64,000 bases of DNA from Nocardioides pantholopis (lineage in GTDB: Bacteria; Actinomycetota; Actinomycetes; Propionibacteriales; Nocardioidaceae), in NCBI RefSeq assembly GCF_003710085.1, contig NZ_CP033324.1, positions 62,001-126,000 on the forward strand, read 5' to 3'. The position numbers and the translations under genes are program-made. A model generated the notes under the pieces. That model did no database searches. It worked only from the letters and a program-made list of their open reading frames with translations, and was not told where the DNA came from. Shown in pieces: positions 24,980 through 32,926 of the stretch (position 1 is the first letter of the stretch; every line of letters starts with the position of its first letter).

Positions 24980-25819
24980 TCAGGCCCGGAACGGGTCGGC
25001 GGGGTAGACGCCGAGCACTGTGACGTCGGTGGTGAAGAACTCCAGCTCCTCCAGGGCCCGCTTCAGCGCGGGCTCGTCGGGGTGGCCGTCGACCTCGCAC
25101 AGGAACTGGGTGGCGGTGAACTGGCCACCGACCATGTAGCTCTCGAGCTTGGTCAGGTTCACGCCGTTGGTCGCGAACCCGCCCAGGGCCTTGTACAGGG
25201 CCGACGGGAGGTTGCGGACGTTGAAGATGAAGCTGGTGACGACCGGTCCCCGGCCGACGGGGGCGCGCTCGAAGTCGGGGGAGAGCACCACGAAGCGGGT
25301 GGTGTTGTGGTCCTCGTCCTCGACGTCCTCGGCGAGCACGTCGAGCCCGTAGATCCCGGCCGCCATCGGCGGGCTGATCGCGGCCTGGGTGGGGTCCCCG
25401 GCCTCGACGACCTCGCGGGCGGCGCCCGCGGTGTCGCCGGAGATCATCGGGGTCAGGCCGTGCTCGCGGATCACCTTGCGGCACTGGCCGAGCGCGTGCA
25501 CGTGGCTGTGCACGGTGCGGACCCGGTCCAGCGAGGCGCCGGGCAGCCCCATCAGGTGGAACCGGATCCGCAGGAAGTGCTCGGCGACGATGTAGAGACC
25601 CGACCCGGGCAGGAAGTGGTGGATGTCCGCGACCCGGCCGGCGATCGAGTTGTCGATCGGGATCATCGCCAGCTCGGCGTCACCGGCCTCGACGGCGGCG
25701 AAGACGTCCTCGAACGACGCGCACGGGACGGCCTCCCAGTCGGGGTAGTGCTGGGCGCACACCGCATGGGAGTTCGAGCCGGGTTCGCCCTGGTAGGCGA
25801 TGCGTCGAGGTTCGGGCAC
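24980..25819 (-). CDS. pheA: Prephenate dehydratase
   Basis: A 279-residue enzyme that converts prephenate to phenylpyruvate for phenylalanine synthesis. The catalytic domain runs from RIAYQGEPGSNSHAVC through PIDNSIAGRVADIHHFL to NTTRFVVLSPD, with the catalytic Thr-Arg-Phe. The C-terminal ACT domain has GVNLTKLESYMVGGQFTATQFLCEVDGHP. The ESYM form replaces the ESRP found in many Phe-inhibited dehydratases and is familiar from alphaproteobacteria. It starts at GTG 25819 and is followed closely by larB. It is divergent from the DUF4446 gene. Confidence 0.94.
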   Translation of the reverse strand: MPEPRRIAYQGEPGSNSHAVCAQHYPDWEAVPCASFEDVFAAVEAGDAELAMIPIDNSIAGRVADIHHFLPGSGLYIVAEHFLRIRFHLMGLPGASLDRVRTVHSHVHALGQCRKVIREHGLTPMISGDTAGAAREVVEAGDPTQAAISPPMAAGIYGLDVLAEDVEDEDHNTTRFVVLSPDFERAPVGRGPVVTSFIFNVRNLPSALYKALGGFATNGVNLTKLESYMVGGQFTATQFLCEVDGHPDEPALKRALEELEFFTTDVTVLGVYPADPFRA

Positions 25820-25842
25820 GGCCTGAGTCTAGGGTTCGCCTC

Positions 25843-26244
25843 GTGCTCGCCCTCGTTCTCGTCTCGTTGCTGGTGGCCCTCTGCTCGCTCGCGGTCGCGG
25901 TGCTCGCGCTGCGCCGACCCGACGGCTCCGCTCGGGTGCCGGCCGGCGACGCGCTGCCGGAGGACGTCCAGGGGCTGCGCCAGGAGGTGGCCGCGCTGCG
26001 GGCCGAGACCAGCGACGCGCTGCGCCACCTCGCGGTGGTCCGCTACGACGCCTTCGGGGACATGGGCGGGCACCTGTCCTGGTCGCTGGGGCTGCTCGAC
26101 GACGGCGGGAACGGCGTCGTGCTGACCTCGATCCACGGCCGCGCCGAGGCGCGCACCTACGCCAAGTCGGTCGCCGACTGGCGCTGCGACCAGCAGCTCT
26201 CGCCCGAGGAGCTCGAGGCGATCGAGCACGCCCGGCCGGGGTGA
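25843..26244 (+). CDS. DUF4446-family protein
   Basis: A 133-residue protein with one N-terminal transmembrane helix (LALVLVSLLVALCSLAVAVLAL), a short coiled coil (VQGLRQEVAALRAETSDAL), and the DUF4446 block VVRYDAFGDMGGHLSWSLGLLDDGGNGVVLTSIHGRAEARTYAKSV. It is anchored in the cytoplasmic membrane, and its function is not known. TAGGGT lies 7 nt before GTG 25843. It converges on the PAP2/kinase gene. Confidence 0.85.
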   Translation: MLALVLVSLLVALCSLAVAVLALRRPDGSARVPAGDALPEDVQGLRQEVAALRAETSDALRHLAVVRYDAFGDMGGHLSWSLGLLDDGGNGVVLTSIHGRAEARTYAKSVADWRCDQQLSPEELEAIEHARPG

Positions 26245-26268
26245 GGCCGGGCGAGGTCCCGCGACGAC

Positions 26269-27846
26269 CTAGCGCGGCACCCGCACCAGCAGCCGGCCCG
26301 GGATGCACTCCATCCGCAGCTCGCGGCCCAGTCCGATCGAGTCGCCGTCGAGCTGGCGGGGGGTGTCGGTGCTGGACCGGACGACCACCGAGGCCCCGGT
26401 CTTGCGGTCCACGAGCTCGTCGGTGTGCGGCCGCTTGAGCATCACCCGCCACGCCAGCGGCAGCCAGGCGACGATGTTCTTCGGGTGCAGGATCACCACG
26501 TCGAGCAGCCCGTCGTCGATGGCCGCGTCCGGCAGCAGCGGCATCCCGGCCTGGAGGAAGCCGACGTTGCCGACGACGACCGTCCGGGCGCGGTGCCGCG
26601 TCGGCGGGCCGCCGTCGACGGAGATCTCCACCCGCACGGCCGGGAACATCAGCGACTTGGCCCCGGACACGACGTAGGCGACCCAGCCGACCCGCTTCTT
26701 CAGGTCCTCGTTGACGCCCTCCATGATCGCGGCGTCGAAGCCCATCCCGGCCATCACCATGAAGTGGGTGTCCTCGATGCCGTCGCCGCCGACCCGGACC
26801 AGGTCGATGGCCCGGTCCTGGCCGTTGAGGCCGATGTCGATCGCCGAGCGGATGTAGAGCGGGATGCCGAGGTTGCGGGCCAGCAGGTTGCCGGTGCCGG
26901 CCGGGATGATCCCGACCGGGATGCCGGTGCCGGCCAGCTCGGCACACACCTCGCGGACGGTGCCGTCGCCGCCGCAGACCAGCACCAGGTCGGCGCCCGC
27001 GACCGAGGCCGCCTCGGCCATGCCGCGGCCCGGGTCCGCCACGGTGGTGTAGTGCCAGGTCGGCTCGGACCAGCCGGCATCGGCGGCCATCGTGGCGACG
27101 ATCGCGCGGAACTGGCCGACGTCCTCGACCTTGATCGGGTTCAGCACCACGTGCAGGGCGGTGCGTGCGGCGACCACCTCCGCCGACGGCGGCGGGTCGT
27201 CCGCGGCGATGCTGCGCGGCAGCGGGCTGTGGATCGCCAGGCCGAGCAGCACGAGCCCGAACCCGAGCAGCGTCCCGCCGACCACGTCGGTGGGGTAGTG
27301 CCGACCCAGCAGCACCCGGTCCAGGCAGACCAGCACCAGCAGCGCCACGCAGGCGGCGTACGCCACGCGCCGCACGCGCCCGCGGCGCACCAGCATCGAG
27401 ACCAGCACGGCCACGACCGCGACGAAGGCGGCCACCGACGACGCGTGGCCGGACGGGAAGGCGTTGGTGGTCAGGAGGTGCTCGGTGGACTGCCACTCCG
27501 GCCGGTCCCGGCCCAGCGTCAGCTTGAGCGCGGTGGTGGCCAGCGACGTCGCGACCATCACGCCGATGACGAACGCCGCCGCCCGGCGGTGACCCTTGAG
27601 GAACATCACGAACGCCAGCAGCACGGTGAGCACGGCCATGCCCACGGTGCCGAAGGCGACCTCCACCCAGCGCAGCGGGTGCCACAGCCAGCCGGTGTCG
27701 ACCGCCCAGGCCTGGGCGGGGTCGCCGCGGTGGTCCAGGGAGGCCACCGGCCCCCAGCCCTGGACGGCAGCGACCGCCACGAGCGCGAAGAGGAGGAGGA
27801 CCAGCCCGGACCAGGTCAGGAGCACGCGGCGGGGTCGATCGAGCAC
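26269..27846 (-). CDS. Fusion of PAP2 phosphatase and diacylglycerol kinase-like domains
   Basis: A 525-residue two-domain membrane protein. Residues 1 to about 225 form a multi-helix PAP2 phosphatase with all three catalytic motifs: KLTLGRDRP, PSGHASS and RVLLGRHYPTDVVGG. Residues from about 235 are a YegS/DagK-type lipid kinase with the nucleotide motif VCGGDGTVREV and the GIIPAGTGNLLARNLGI loop. The two activities are opposite in sign on lipids such as diacylglycerol/phosphatidic acid or polyprenyl phosphates, so one chain could recycle a lipid carrier. The frame stays open for another 1.5 kb upstream, but GTG 27846 is where the first hydrophobic segment begins. It is divergent from serS across 39 bp. 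Confidence 0.88.
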   Translation of the reverse strand: MLDRPRRVLLTWSGLVLLLFALVAVAAVQGWGPVASLDHRGDPAQAWAVDTGWLWHPLRWVEVAFGTVGMAVLTVLLAFVMFLKGHRRAAAFVIGVMVATSLATTALKLTLGRDRPEWQSTEHLLTTNAFPSGHASSVAAFVAVVAVLVSMLVRRGRVRRVAYAACVALLVLVCLDRVLLGRHYPTDVVGGTLLGFGLVLLGLAIHSPLPRSIAADDPPPSAEVVAARTALHVVLNPIKVEDVGQFRAIVATMAADAGWSEPTWHYTTVADPGRGMAEAASVAGADLVLVCGGDGTVREVCAELAGTGIPVGIIPAGTGNLLARNLGIPLYIRSAIDIGLNGQDRAIDLVRVGGDGIEDTHFMVMAGMGFDAAIMEGVNEDLKKRVGWVAYVVSGAKSLMFPAVRVEISVDGGPPTRHRARTVVVGNVGFLQAGMPLLPDAAIDDGLLDVVILHPKNIVAWLPLAWRVMLKRPHTDELVDRKTGASVVVRSSTDTPRQLDGDSIGLGRELRMECIPGRLLVRVPR

Positions 27847-27885
27847 CGGGTCAGTATGCCGGGCAGGTGCGGATAACCTCTCACC

Positions 27886-29160
27886 ATGATCGACCCCCGC
27901 ACCCTGCGAGACGACCCTGACCGTGTGCGCGCCGCCCAGGCCAAGCGCGGGCTGTCCGCGGAGATCGTGGACGTCGCCCTGGCCGCCGACGCCGAGCGCC
28001 GTACGGCGATCGCGACCTTCGAGGCGAAGCGGGCCGAGCAGAAGCAGCTCGGCAAGCTGATCCCGCAGGCGCAGGGCGAGGAGAAGCAGTCGCTGCTCGC
28101 CCAGACCCGCTCCCTGTCCGCGCAGGTCAAGGAGGCCGAGGCCGCGCAGGTGGCCGCCGAGGCCGCCTGGCAGGAGGCGGTGCGCAGCATCCCCAACCTC
28201 GCCGCGGACGAGGCGCCGGCCGGCGGCGAGGACGACTTCGTGGTGCTCGAGACCATCGGCACCCCGCGGGACTTCGCGGCCGAGGGCTTCGAGCCCCGCG
28301 ACCACATCGAGCTCGGCCGGATGCTCGGCGCGATCGACCTGGAGCGCGGAGCCAAGGTGAGCGGGTCGCGGTTCTACTTCCTGACCGGGGTCGGGGCCGA
28401 GCTGGAGTTCGCGCTGGTCAACCTCGCCATGGAGCAGGCCCGCAACAACGGCTTCACCCAGGTGATCGCCCCCTCCCTGGTCAAGCCGCGCGCGATGGAG
28501 GGCACCGGCTTCCTCGGCCAGGCCGCCGACGACGTGTACCGGATCGAGGGCGAGGAGATGTACCTCGTCGGCACCTCGGAGGTCGCGATGGCGGCCTACC
28601 ACTCCGAGGAGATCCTGGACGCGGCCACGCTGCCGCGGCGCTACGCGGCGTTCAGCCCGTGCTTCCGCAAGGAGGCCGGCTCGCACGGCAAGGACACCAA
28701 GGGCATCATCCGGGTGCACTGGTTCGACAAGGTCGAGATGTTCGTGCACACCACGCTGGACCAGGCCGCCGCCGAGCACCAGCGGCTGCTGCAGTGGGAG
28801 AAGGACTTCCTCGACAAGCTCGAGCTGGCCTACCAGGTCATCGACACCGCGGCGGGCGACCTCGGCCTGAGCGCGATCCGCAAGTTCGACTGCGAGGCGT
28901 GGATCCCGACCCAGGGCAAGTACCGCGAGCTGACCTCGACCTCGAACTGCACCGACTTCCAGGCCCGGCGCCTCGACATCCGCACCCGCGTCGAGGGCCA
29001 GACCGTCCCGGTGGCGACCCTGAACGGCACGCTGACCGCGATCCCGCGGGCCATCGTGGCGATCCTGGAGAACCACCAGCAGCCGGACGGGTCGGTCCGG
29101 GTGCCGAAGGCCCTGCAGCCGTGGCTGGGCCGCGAGGTCCTGGAGCCGGTCGGTGCCTGA
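27886..29160 (+). CDS. serS: Seryl-tRNA synthetase
   Basis: A 424-residue class II synthetase that charges tRNA-Ser. The N-terminal long helical arm (residues about 30-105, rich in Gln/Lys/Glu/Ala) binds the tRNA variable arm. Motif 2 is present as [35 protein letters not shown]. Motif 3 is present as [21 protein letters not shown], with the serine-binding region [24 protein letters not shown] lies 6 nt before ATG 27886. It is followed by a HAD hydrolase overlapping its stop by 8 nt. Two tRNA-Ser genes are about 8-9 kb away. Confidence 0.97.
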   Translation: MIDPRTLRDDPDRVRAAQAKRGLSAEIVDVALAADAERRTAIATFEAKRAEQKQLGKLIPQAQGEEKQSLLAQTRSLSAQVKEAEAAQVAAEAAWQEAVRSIPNLAADEAPAGGEDDFVVLETIGTPRDFAAEGFEPRDHIELGRMLGAIDLERGAKVSGSRFYFLTGVGAELEFALVNLAMEQARNNGFTQVIAPSLVKPRAMEGTGFLGQAADDVYRIEGEEMYLVGTSEVAMAAYHSEEILDAATLPRRYAAFSPCFRKEAGSHGKDTKGIIRVHWFDKVEMFVHTTLDQAAAEHQRLLQWEKDFLDKLELAYQVIDTAAGDLGLSAIRKFDCEAWIPTQGKYRELTSTSNCTDFQARRLDIRTRVEGQTVPVATLNGTLTAIPRAIVAILENHQQPDGSVRVPKALQPWLGREVLEPVGA

Positions 29161-30016
29161 GTCGCACCCCACCCCGCCACCGGCGGAGGGCTGGCAGCCG
29201 CGCCTGGTCGCCCTCGACATCGACGGCACCCTGCTGAAGTGGGTCGAGGGTGCCGGGATGACCCACGAGGAGATCAGCCCCGAGGTCTTCGCGGCCGTGC
29301 ACCGGGCGCTGGACGCCGGGGCCCACGTCGTCCTGGCCAGCGGCCGGTCCCCGCACGGCATGACCGCGATCGCCGACCTGCTCGAGCTGTACGCCGAGGA
29401 GCGCGACCGGCTGTGGATCGTGGCGTCCAACGGCGCCGTCGTCTTCCGCTACCCGCCCCTGGAGGTCGTCCACGAGGAGACCTTCGACGCCGGGCCGGCC
29501 GTCAAGGCGGTCCTCCAGCGGCACCCCGAGGCCCTGGTGGCGGTCGAGGAGCGGGGCATCGGCTACCGGGTGACCTCACACTTCCCGGAGGGCGAGCTCT
29601 CCGGCGACATGATCATCACCGAGCTCGACGAGCTCGTGGCCGGACCGGTCAGCCGGGTCATCATCCGCGACCCCGAGGCCACGGCCGAGGAGTTCGTGAC
29701 GCTCGCCGCGGACCTTGGCCTGCACGGGACCAACTACGTGGTCGGCTGGACCGCCTGGCTCGACCTGGCGCCGGTGGGAGTCTCCAAGGCCTCCGGGCTC
29801 GAGCACGTCGGGCGCGCGCTCGACGTGGACGCGGCCGACGTCCTCGCGATCGGCGACGGCCGCAACGACATCGAGATGCTCCAGTGGGCCGGCCGCGGCG
29901 TCGCGATGGGCCAGGCGGTGCAGGAGGTCATCGACGTCGCCGACGACGTCACCGCGAGCGTGTACGACGAAGGCGCCGCGATCGAGATCAACCGGTGGTT
30001 CCCGGACTCCCCCTGA
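29153..30016 (+). CDS. HAD-superfamily hydrolase, Cof-like
   Basis: A 287-residue phosphatase of the Cof/sugar-phosphatase group of the HAD superfamily. Motif I is [13 protein letters not shown] (nucleophile Asp and acid/base Asp), motif II is VLASGRSP, and motif III/IV is [37 protein letters not shown]2-type cap lies between. The substrate is probably a small phosphorylated metabolite. It begins at GTG 29153 inside the 3' end of serS, so the two are translationally coupled. The nested palindrome begins 34 bp after its stop. Confidence 0.88.
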   Translation: MPESHPTPPPAEGWQPRLVALDIDGTLLKWVEGAGMTHEEISPEVFAAVHRALDAGAHVVLASGRSPHGMTAIADLLELYAEERDRLWIVASNGAVVFRYPPLEVVHEETFDAGPAVKAVLQRHPEALVAVEERGIGYRVTSHFPEGELSGDMIITELDELVAGPVSRVIIRDPEATAEEFVTLAADLGLHGTNYVVGWTAWLDLAPVGVSKASGLEHVGRALDVDAADVLAIGDGRNDIEMLQWAGRGVAMGQAVQEVIDVADDVTASVYDEGAAIEINRWFPDSP

Positions 30017-30049
30017 GTCCCGCCCGGTCCCGCGCGGCGGCGTACCCCG

Positions 30050-30125
30050 GCTTGTAACGCGCTGTTCGCACCACTAGGCGCCCGTTGCAGTGGGCGCCCA
30101 GTACGTCGAACAGCGCGTTACAAGC
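30050..30125. repeat. 76-bp nested palindrome with 19-bp perfect outer arms
   Basis: Outer arms GCTTGTAACGCGCTGTTCG (30050-30068) and its exact complement (30107-30125) enclose an inner pair, 30073-30083 against 30092-30102, with one mismatch and an 8-nt loop. The AT content of the arms (TTGTAAC) is unlike a simple GC-rich terminator. It lies between two plus-strand genes. It could act as a strong transcription barrier, but the two-tier design also resembles REP/MITE-like elements or a recombinase or replication-terminus site. Confidence 0.85.
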
Positions 30126-30204
30126 GGCGCGACCCCCGCTCCCGGACCGCGCCGCTGTGGAGGTGGCACCCGGCCGATCCCGCCCCGCGCCTAGGGTTGG
30201 CGCC

Positions 30205-30696
30205 GTGAGCGTGACCGTGATCCCCGACGTGGTGACCAGCGGGCGTCTGCGGCTGCCGCTGTGGTCGGCCGACGAGGTGGCCGACATCCACGCGGGCCGG
30301 CGCCGGCCGGAGTGGCACCCCGACTTCCCGCGACCCGACGACCGCGACGCCGCGACGCTGTGGCGCGCGGGCGACCCGTGGGGACCGCGCAGCATCGTGC
30401 GCGGGCGCACGGTGCTCGGCTCGATCGGCTTCTTCGGGGCGCCCGAGGAGGCCGGCGACGGGATGGCCGAGGTCGAGGTCGGCTACGGGCTGGTCGCCGA
30501 GGCGCGCGGCTGGGGGTTCGCCACCGAGGCCCTGGGTGCCCTGCTCGCCGGCACCGACGCCGTCGGGGTCCGGGTGCGGGCCAGCGTCGACCCGGAGAAC
30601 CGGCCCAGCATCCGGGTGCTCGCCAAGAGCGGCTTCACCGATCTGCGGGGGAGCACCGAGGACGGCGAGCTGGTCATGGTGCGGCCGCTGCGATGA
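30205..30696 (+). CDS. GNAT-family N-acetyltransferase
   Basis: A 163-residue acetyltransferase of the RimJ/RimL-like GNAT group, which uses acetyl-CoA. Visible elements are VTSGRLRLPLWSADEVADI at the N-terminus, the acetyl-CoA-binding region EVEVGYGLVAEARGWGFATEALGAL, and VDPENRPSIRVLAKSGFTD. The acceptor could be a ribosomal protein, antibiotic or metabolite and is not predictable. GTG 30205 follows TAGGGT by 7 nt. The 3' end overlaps the next gene by 4 nt. Confidence 0.87.
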   Translation: MSVTVIPDVVTSGRLRLPLWSADEVADIHAGRRRPEWHPDFPRPDDRDAATLWRAGDPWGPRSIVRGRTVLGSIGFFGAPEEAGDGMAEVEVGYGLVAEARGWGFATEALGALLAGTDAVGVRVRASVDPENRPSIRVLAKSGFTDLRGSTEDGELVMVRPLR

Positions 30697-31514
30697 GCGA
30701 GGAGCCCCGCCCCGCGGCGCCGCAAATGCCCCGCCTAGTGGCGACCGATCTCGACGGCACGCTGGTGCGCTCCGACGGCACCGTCTCGGACTACACCCGC
30801 GAGGTGCTCGCGGAGCTCGACCGGCGCGACGTGCCGGTGGTCTTCGTGACCGGCCGCCCGCTGCGGTGGGCCGAGGAGGTCTTCTCCTACGTCGGGCGCC
30901 ACGGCCTGGCGATCGTCTCCAACGGCGCCTTGGTGTGGGACGTCGCCCGCAAGGCCGTCCACCTGGAGCGGCCGATCGAGCCCGCCCTGGGGCTGGAGTC
31001 GGCCCGGCTGCTGCGGGCAGCGGTCCCCGGCACGACGTACGCCGTGGAGGACCTGGCCGGCATCACGCTGGAGCCGGCCTTCCTCGAGCGCCACCCGGTC
31101 CCGGACGGAGCCCGGCGGGCGCCGCTGGAGGAGCTCTTCGAGCGGCCCGCGCTCAAGCTGCTGGCGCGCCACGAGGAGCTGGCGCCCCAGGAGTTCTGGG
31201 ACGTCGCCGAGAACGCGCTGACCGGCCGGCTGGTGATCACCTGGTCCTCCTCGACCTCGTTGCTGGAGATCAGCGGGCCCGGGGTCACCAAGGCCACCAC
31301 CCTGGAGCTGCTGTGCGACCGGCTCGGGATCGCGGCCGCCGAGGTGATCGCGTTCGGGGACATGCCCAACGACCTGCCGATGCTCACCTGGGCCGGCACC
31401 TCCTACGCGATGGCCGACGCCCACCCGAGTGTCACCGCGGCGGCCGGGCAGGTCGCCCCCGGCCACGACGAGGACGGGGTGGCACGGGTGCTGGCTGGTG
31501 TGTTCCGGCTGTGA
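30693..31514 (+). CDS. HAD-superfamily hydrolase, Cof-like
   Basis: A 273-residue HAD phosphatase with motif I LVATDLDGTLVRSDGTVS, motif II VFVTGRPLRW, and motif III/IV GVTKATTLELLCDRLGIAAAEVIAFGDMPNDLPML. It resembles the HAD gene at 29153 and the Cof family, which dephosphorylates sugar phosphates or flavin mononucleotide. ATG 30693 overlaps the stop codon of the acetyltransferase gene, so the pair is coupled. Confidence 0.88.
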   Translation: MSEEPRPAAPQMPRLVATDLDGTLVRSDGTVSDYTREVLAELDRRDVPVVFVTGRPLRWAEEVFSYVGRHGLAIVSNGALVWDVARKAVHLERPIEPALGLESARLLRAAVPGTTYAVEDLAGITLEPAFLERHPVPDGARRAPLEELFERPALKLLARHEELAPQEFWDVAENALTGRLVITWSSSTSLLEISGPGVTKATTLELLCDRLGIAAAEVIAFGDMPNDLPMLTWAGTSYAMADAHPSVTAAAGQVAPGHDEDGVARVLAGVFRL

Positions 31515-31531
31515 TCTGCTTGCATGAGCGC

Positions 31532-32182
31532 GTGCCAGCGCCCTCCCCGACCCGACCCGCCCGGCTGGCCGGCACCCTCCTGGTGCTCGCGCTGCTGGTG
31601 GTCGCGACCCTGGCCGTGAGCGTCGCCGGCGTGCTCGGCACCGCGGCTCCGGCCGCGGCGGCCTGCACCTGCCAGCGCACCGACACCGAGGCCCAGGCCC
31701 GCCGGGCGCAGGACGTCTTCACCGGCACCGTGACCGCCGTCGACGTCCAGCGCGCCGGCGCCGGGCAGCCGGCCGTGATCACCCACGACGTCACCGTGGA
31801 GCTGGTCTACAAGGGCGGGCTGAGCCAGCAGGTCGTGCAGGTCGTCACCGAGTCGGCGACGCCGAACACCTGCGGGCTGGGACGGCTCGCCACCGGCGCC
31901 GAGGCGGTGTTCATGGTGCGCGAGGTCGAGGGCGCCCTGACCGCCGGCGGCTGCAGCGGCACTGCGCCGGCCACGGCCCGGCTGGTCGCCGCGCTGGACC
32001 GGCTCTACCCGAACGCCGCCCCGCCGCGCCCCGAGCAGGAGCCGGTCGAGGCGGACTTCGAGCGGGTCGGGGACCTCGGCGCGCCGACCCCGGTCACCCG
32101 TGCCCTGGCGCCGGGCGCCGCGCTGGTGCTGGTCGGGCTGCTCGGGCTGGCGCTGGTGCGTCGACTGGGCCGCCAGCGCTAG
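31532..32182 (+). CDS. Secreted, C-terminally anchored NTR/TIMP-like protein
   Basis: A protein of about 216 residues. A hydrophobic signal peptide (LAGTLLVLALLVVATLAVSVAGVLGTAAPAAA) is followed directly by ACTCQRTDTEAQARRAQDVFTGTVTAV. A CxC right after cleavage plus the pattern A-x-D-V-F-x-G-x-V is the signature of the netrin/TIMP fold. Two more cysteines (NTCGLG, GGCSGT) could complete disulfides. It ends with a membrane helix (APGAALVLVGLLGLALV) and a basic tail, so the domain is displayed outside the cell. The start is uncertain: GTG 31532 is chosen, while GTG 31511 overlapping the preceding stop is possible. Confidence 0.72.
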   Translation: MPAPSPTRPARLAGTLLVLALLVVATLAVSVAGVLGTAAPAAAACTCQRTDTEAQARRAQDVFTGTVTAVDVQRAGAGQPAVITHDVTVELVYKGGLSQQVVQVVTESATPNTCGLGRLATGAEAVFMVREVEGALTAGGCSGTAPATARLVAALDRLYPNAAPPRPEQEPVEADFERVGDLGAPTPVTRALAPGAALVLVGLLGLALVRRLGRQR

Positions 32183-32242
32183 TCAGCCCTGGCCAGGACT
32201 GGTCAGTCGAGCGATCCTCGCCGACGTCCCCCAGGGTCGGAC

Positions 32243-32887
32243 CTAGAGGTACATGCCCCCGGAGTCGCCCGGGCGCGCCCCGGCGTCGCCGGTGGGCTGG
32301 CCGGGGATCGGGCCCGGACCGCCGGGCTGCTGGCCCAGCGCGCCGGGCGGCAGGCTGCGGCGTACCTGCTCGAACTGGGCCCGGGCGGCCATCTGCTGGG
32401 CGTAGATCGCGGTCTGGATGCCGTGGAAGAGGCCCTCGAGCCAGCCCACCAGCTGCGCCTGGGCGATCCGCAGCTCCCCCTCGGTCGGGGTGTCCTCCTC
32501 GGTGAACGGGAGCGTCAGCCGGTCCAGCTCCTCCACGAGCTCGGGGGCCAGGCCCTCCTCGAGCTCGGTGATCGAGGCGCGGTGGATGTCCTTGAGCCGG
32601 TTGCGGCTGGCCTCGTCGAGCGGGGCGGCCTTCACCTCCTCCAGCAGCTGGCGGATCATCGTGCCGATCCGCATCACCTTCGCCGGCTGCTCGACGAGGT
32701 CGGTGACCGGCCGCTCGGCCGGGGTGCTCTCACCCTCCGGGCCGCCGGGACCACCGGGACCGCCGGCTGCGCCGGCCTGCGCCAGGTCGAACGTCGAGGC
32801 GGGCACCGCCGCCATCGGCTGGCCGTCGGGCCCGATGATCACGACCCGCTGCTCCTGCCCGCCCGGGGCACCCTGCTGCTCGCTCAT
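32243..32887 (-). CDS. bpa: Bacterial proteasome activator Bpa
   Basis: A 214-residue Bpa (PafE-like) protein that forms a ring capping the 20S proteasome and opens its gate without ATP, helping degrade unfolded proteins. The helical core PVTDLVEQPAKVMRIGTMIRQLLEEVKAAPLDEASRNRLKDIH and LAQAQLVGWLEGLFHGIQTAIYAQQMAARAQFEQ-type segments match the family. The C-terminus ends GGMYL, close to the GQYL tail that docks into the proteasome alpha ring. The N-terminus has a Gly/Pro linker. Proteasome genes themselves are not in this window. ATG 32887 is well placed. Confidence 0.93.
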   Translation of the reverse strand: MSEQQGAPGGQEQRVVIIGPDGQPMAAVPASTFDLAQAGAAGGPGGPGGPEGESTPAERPVTDLVEQPAKVMRIGTMIRQLLEEVKAAPLDEASRNRLKDIHRASITELEEGLAPELVEELDRLTLPFTEEDTPTEGELRIAQAQLVGWLEGLFHGIQTAIYAQQMAARAQFEQVRRSLPPGALGQQPGGPGPIPGQPTGDAGARPGDSGGMYL

Positions 32888-32926
32888 GGGACCACGCTAG
32901 CGACTGCGTGGTGGGCCGCGCTCCGC

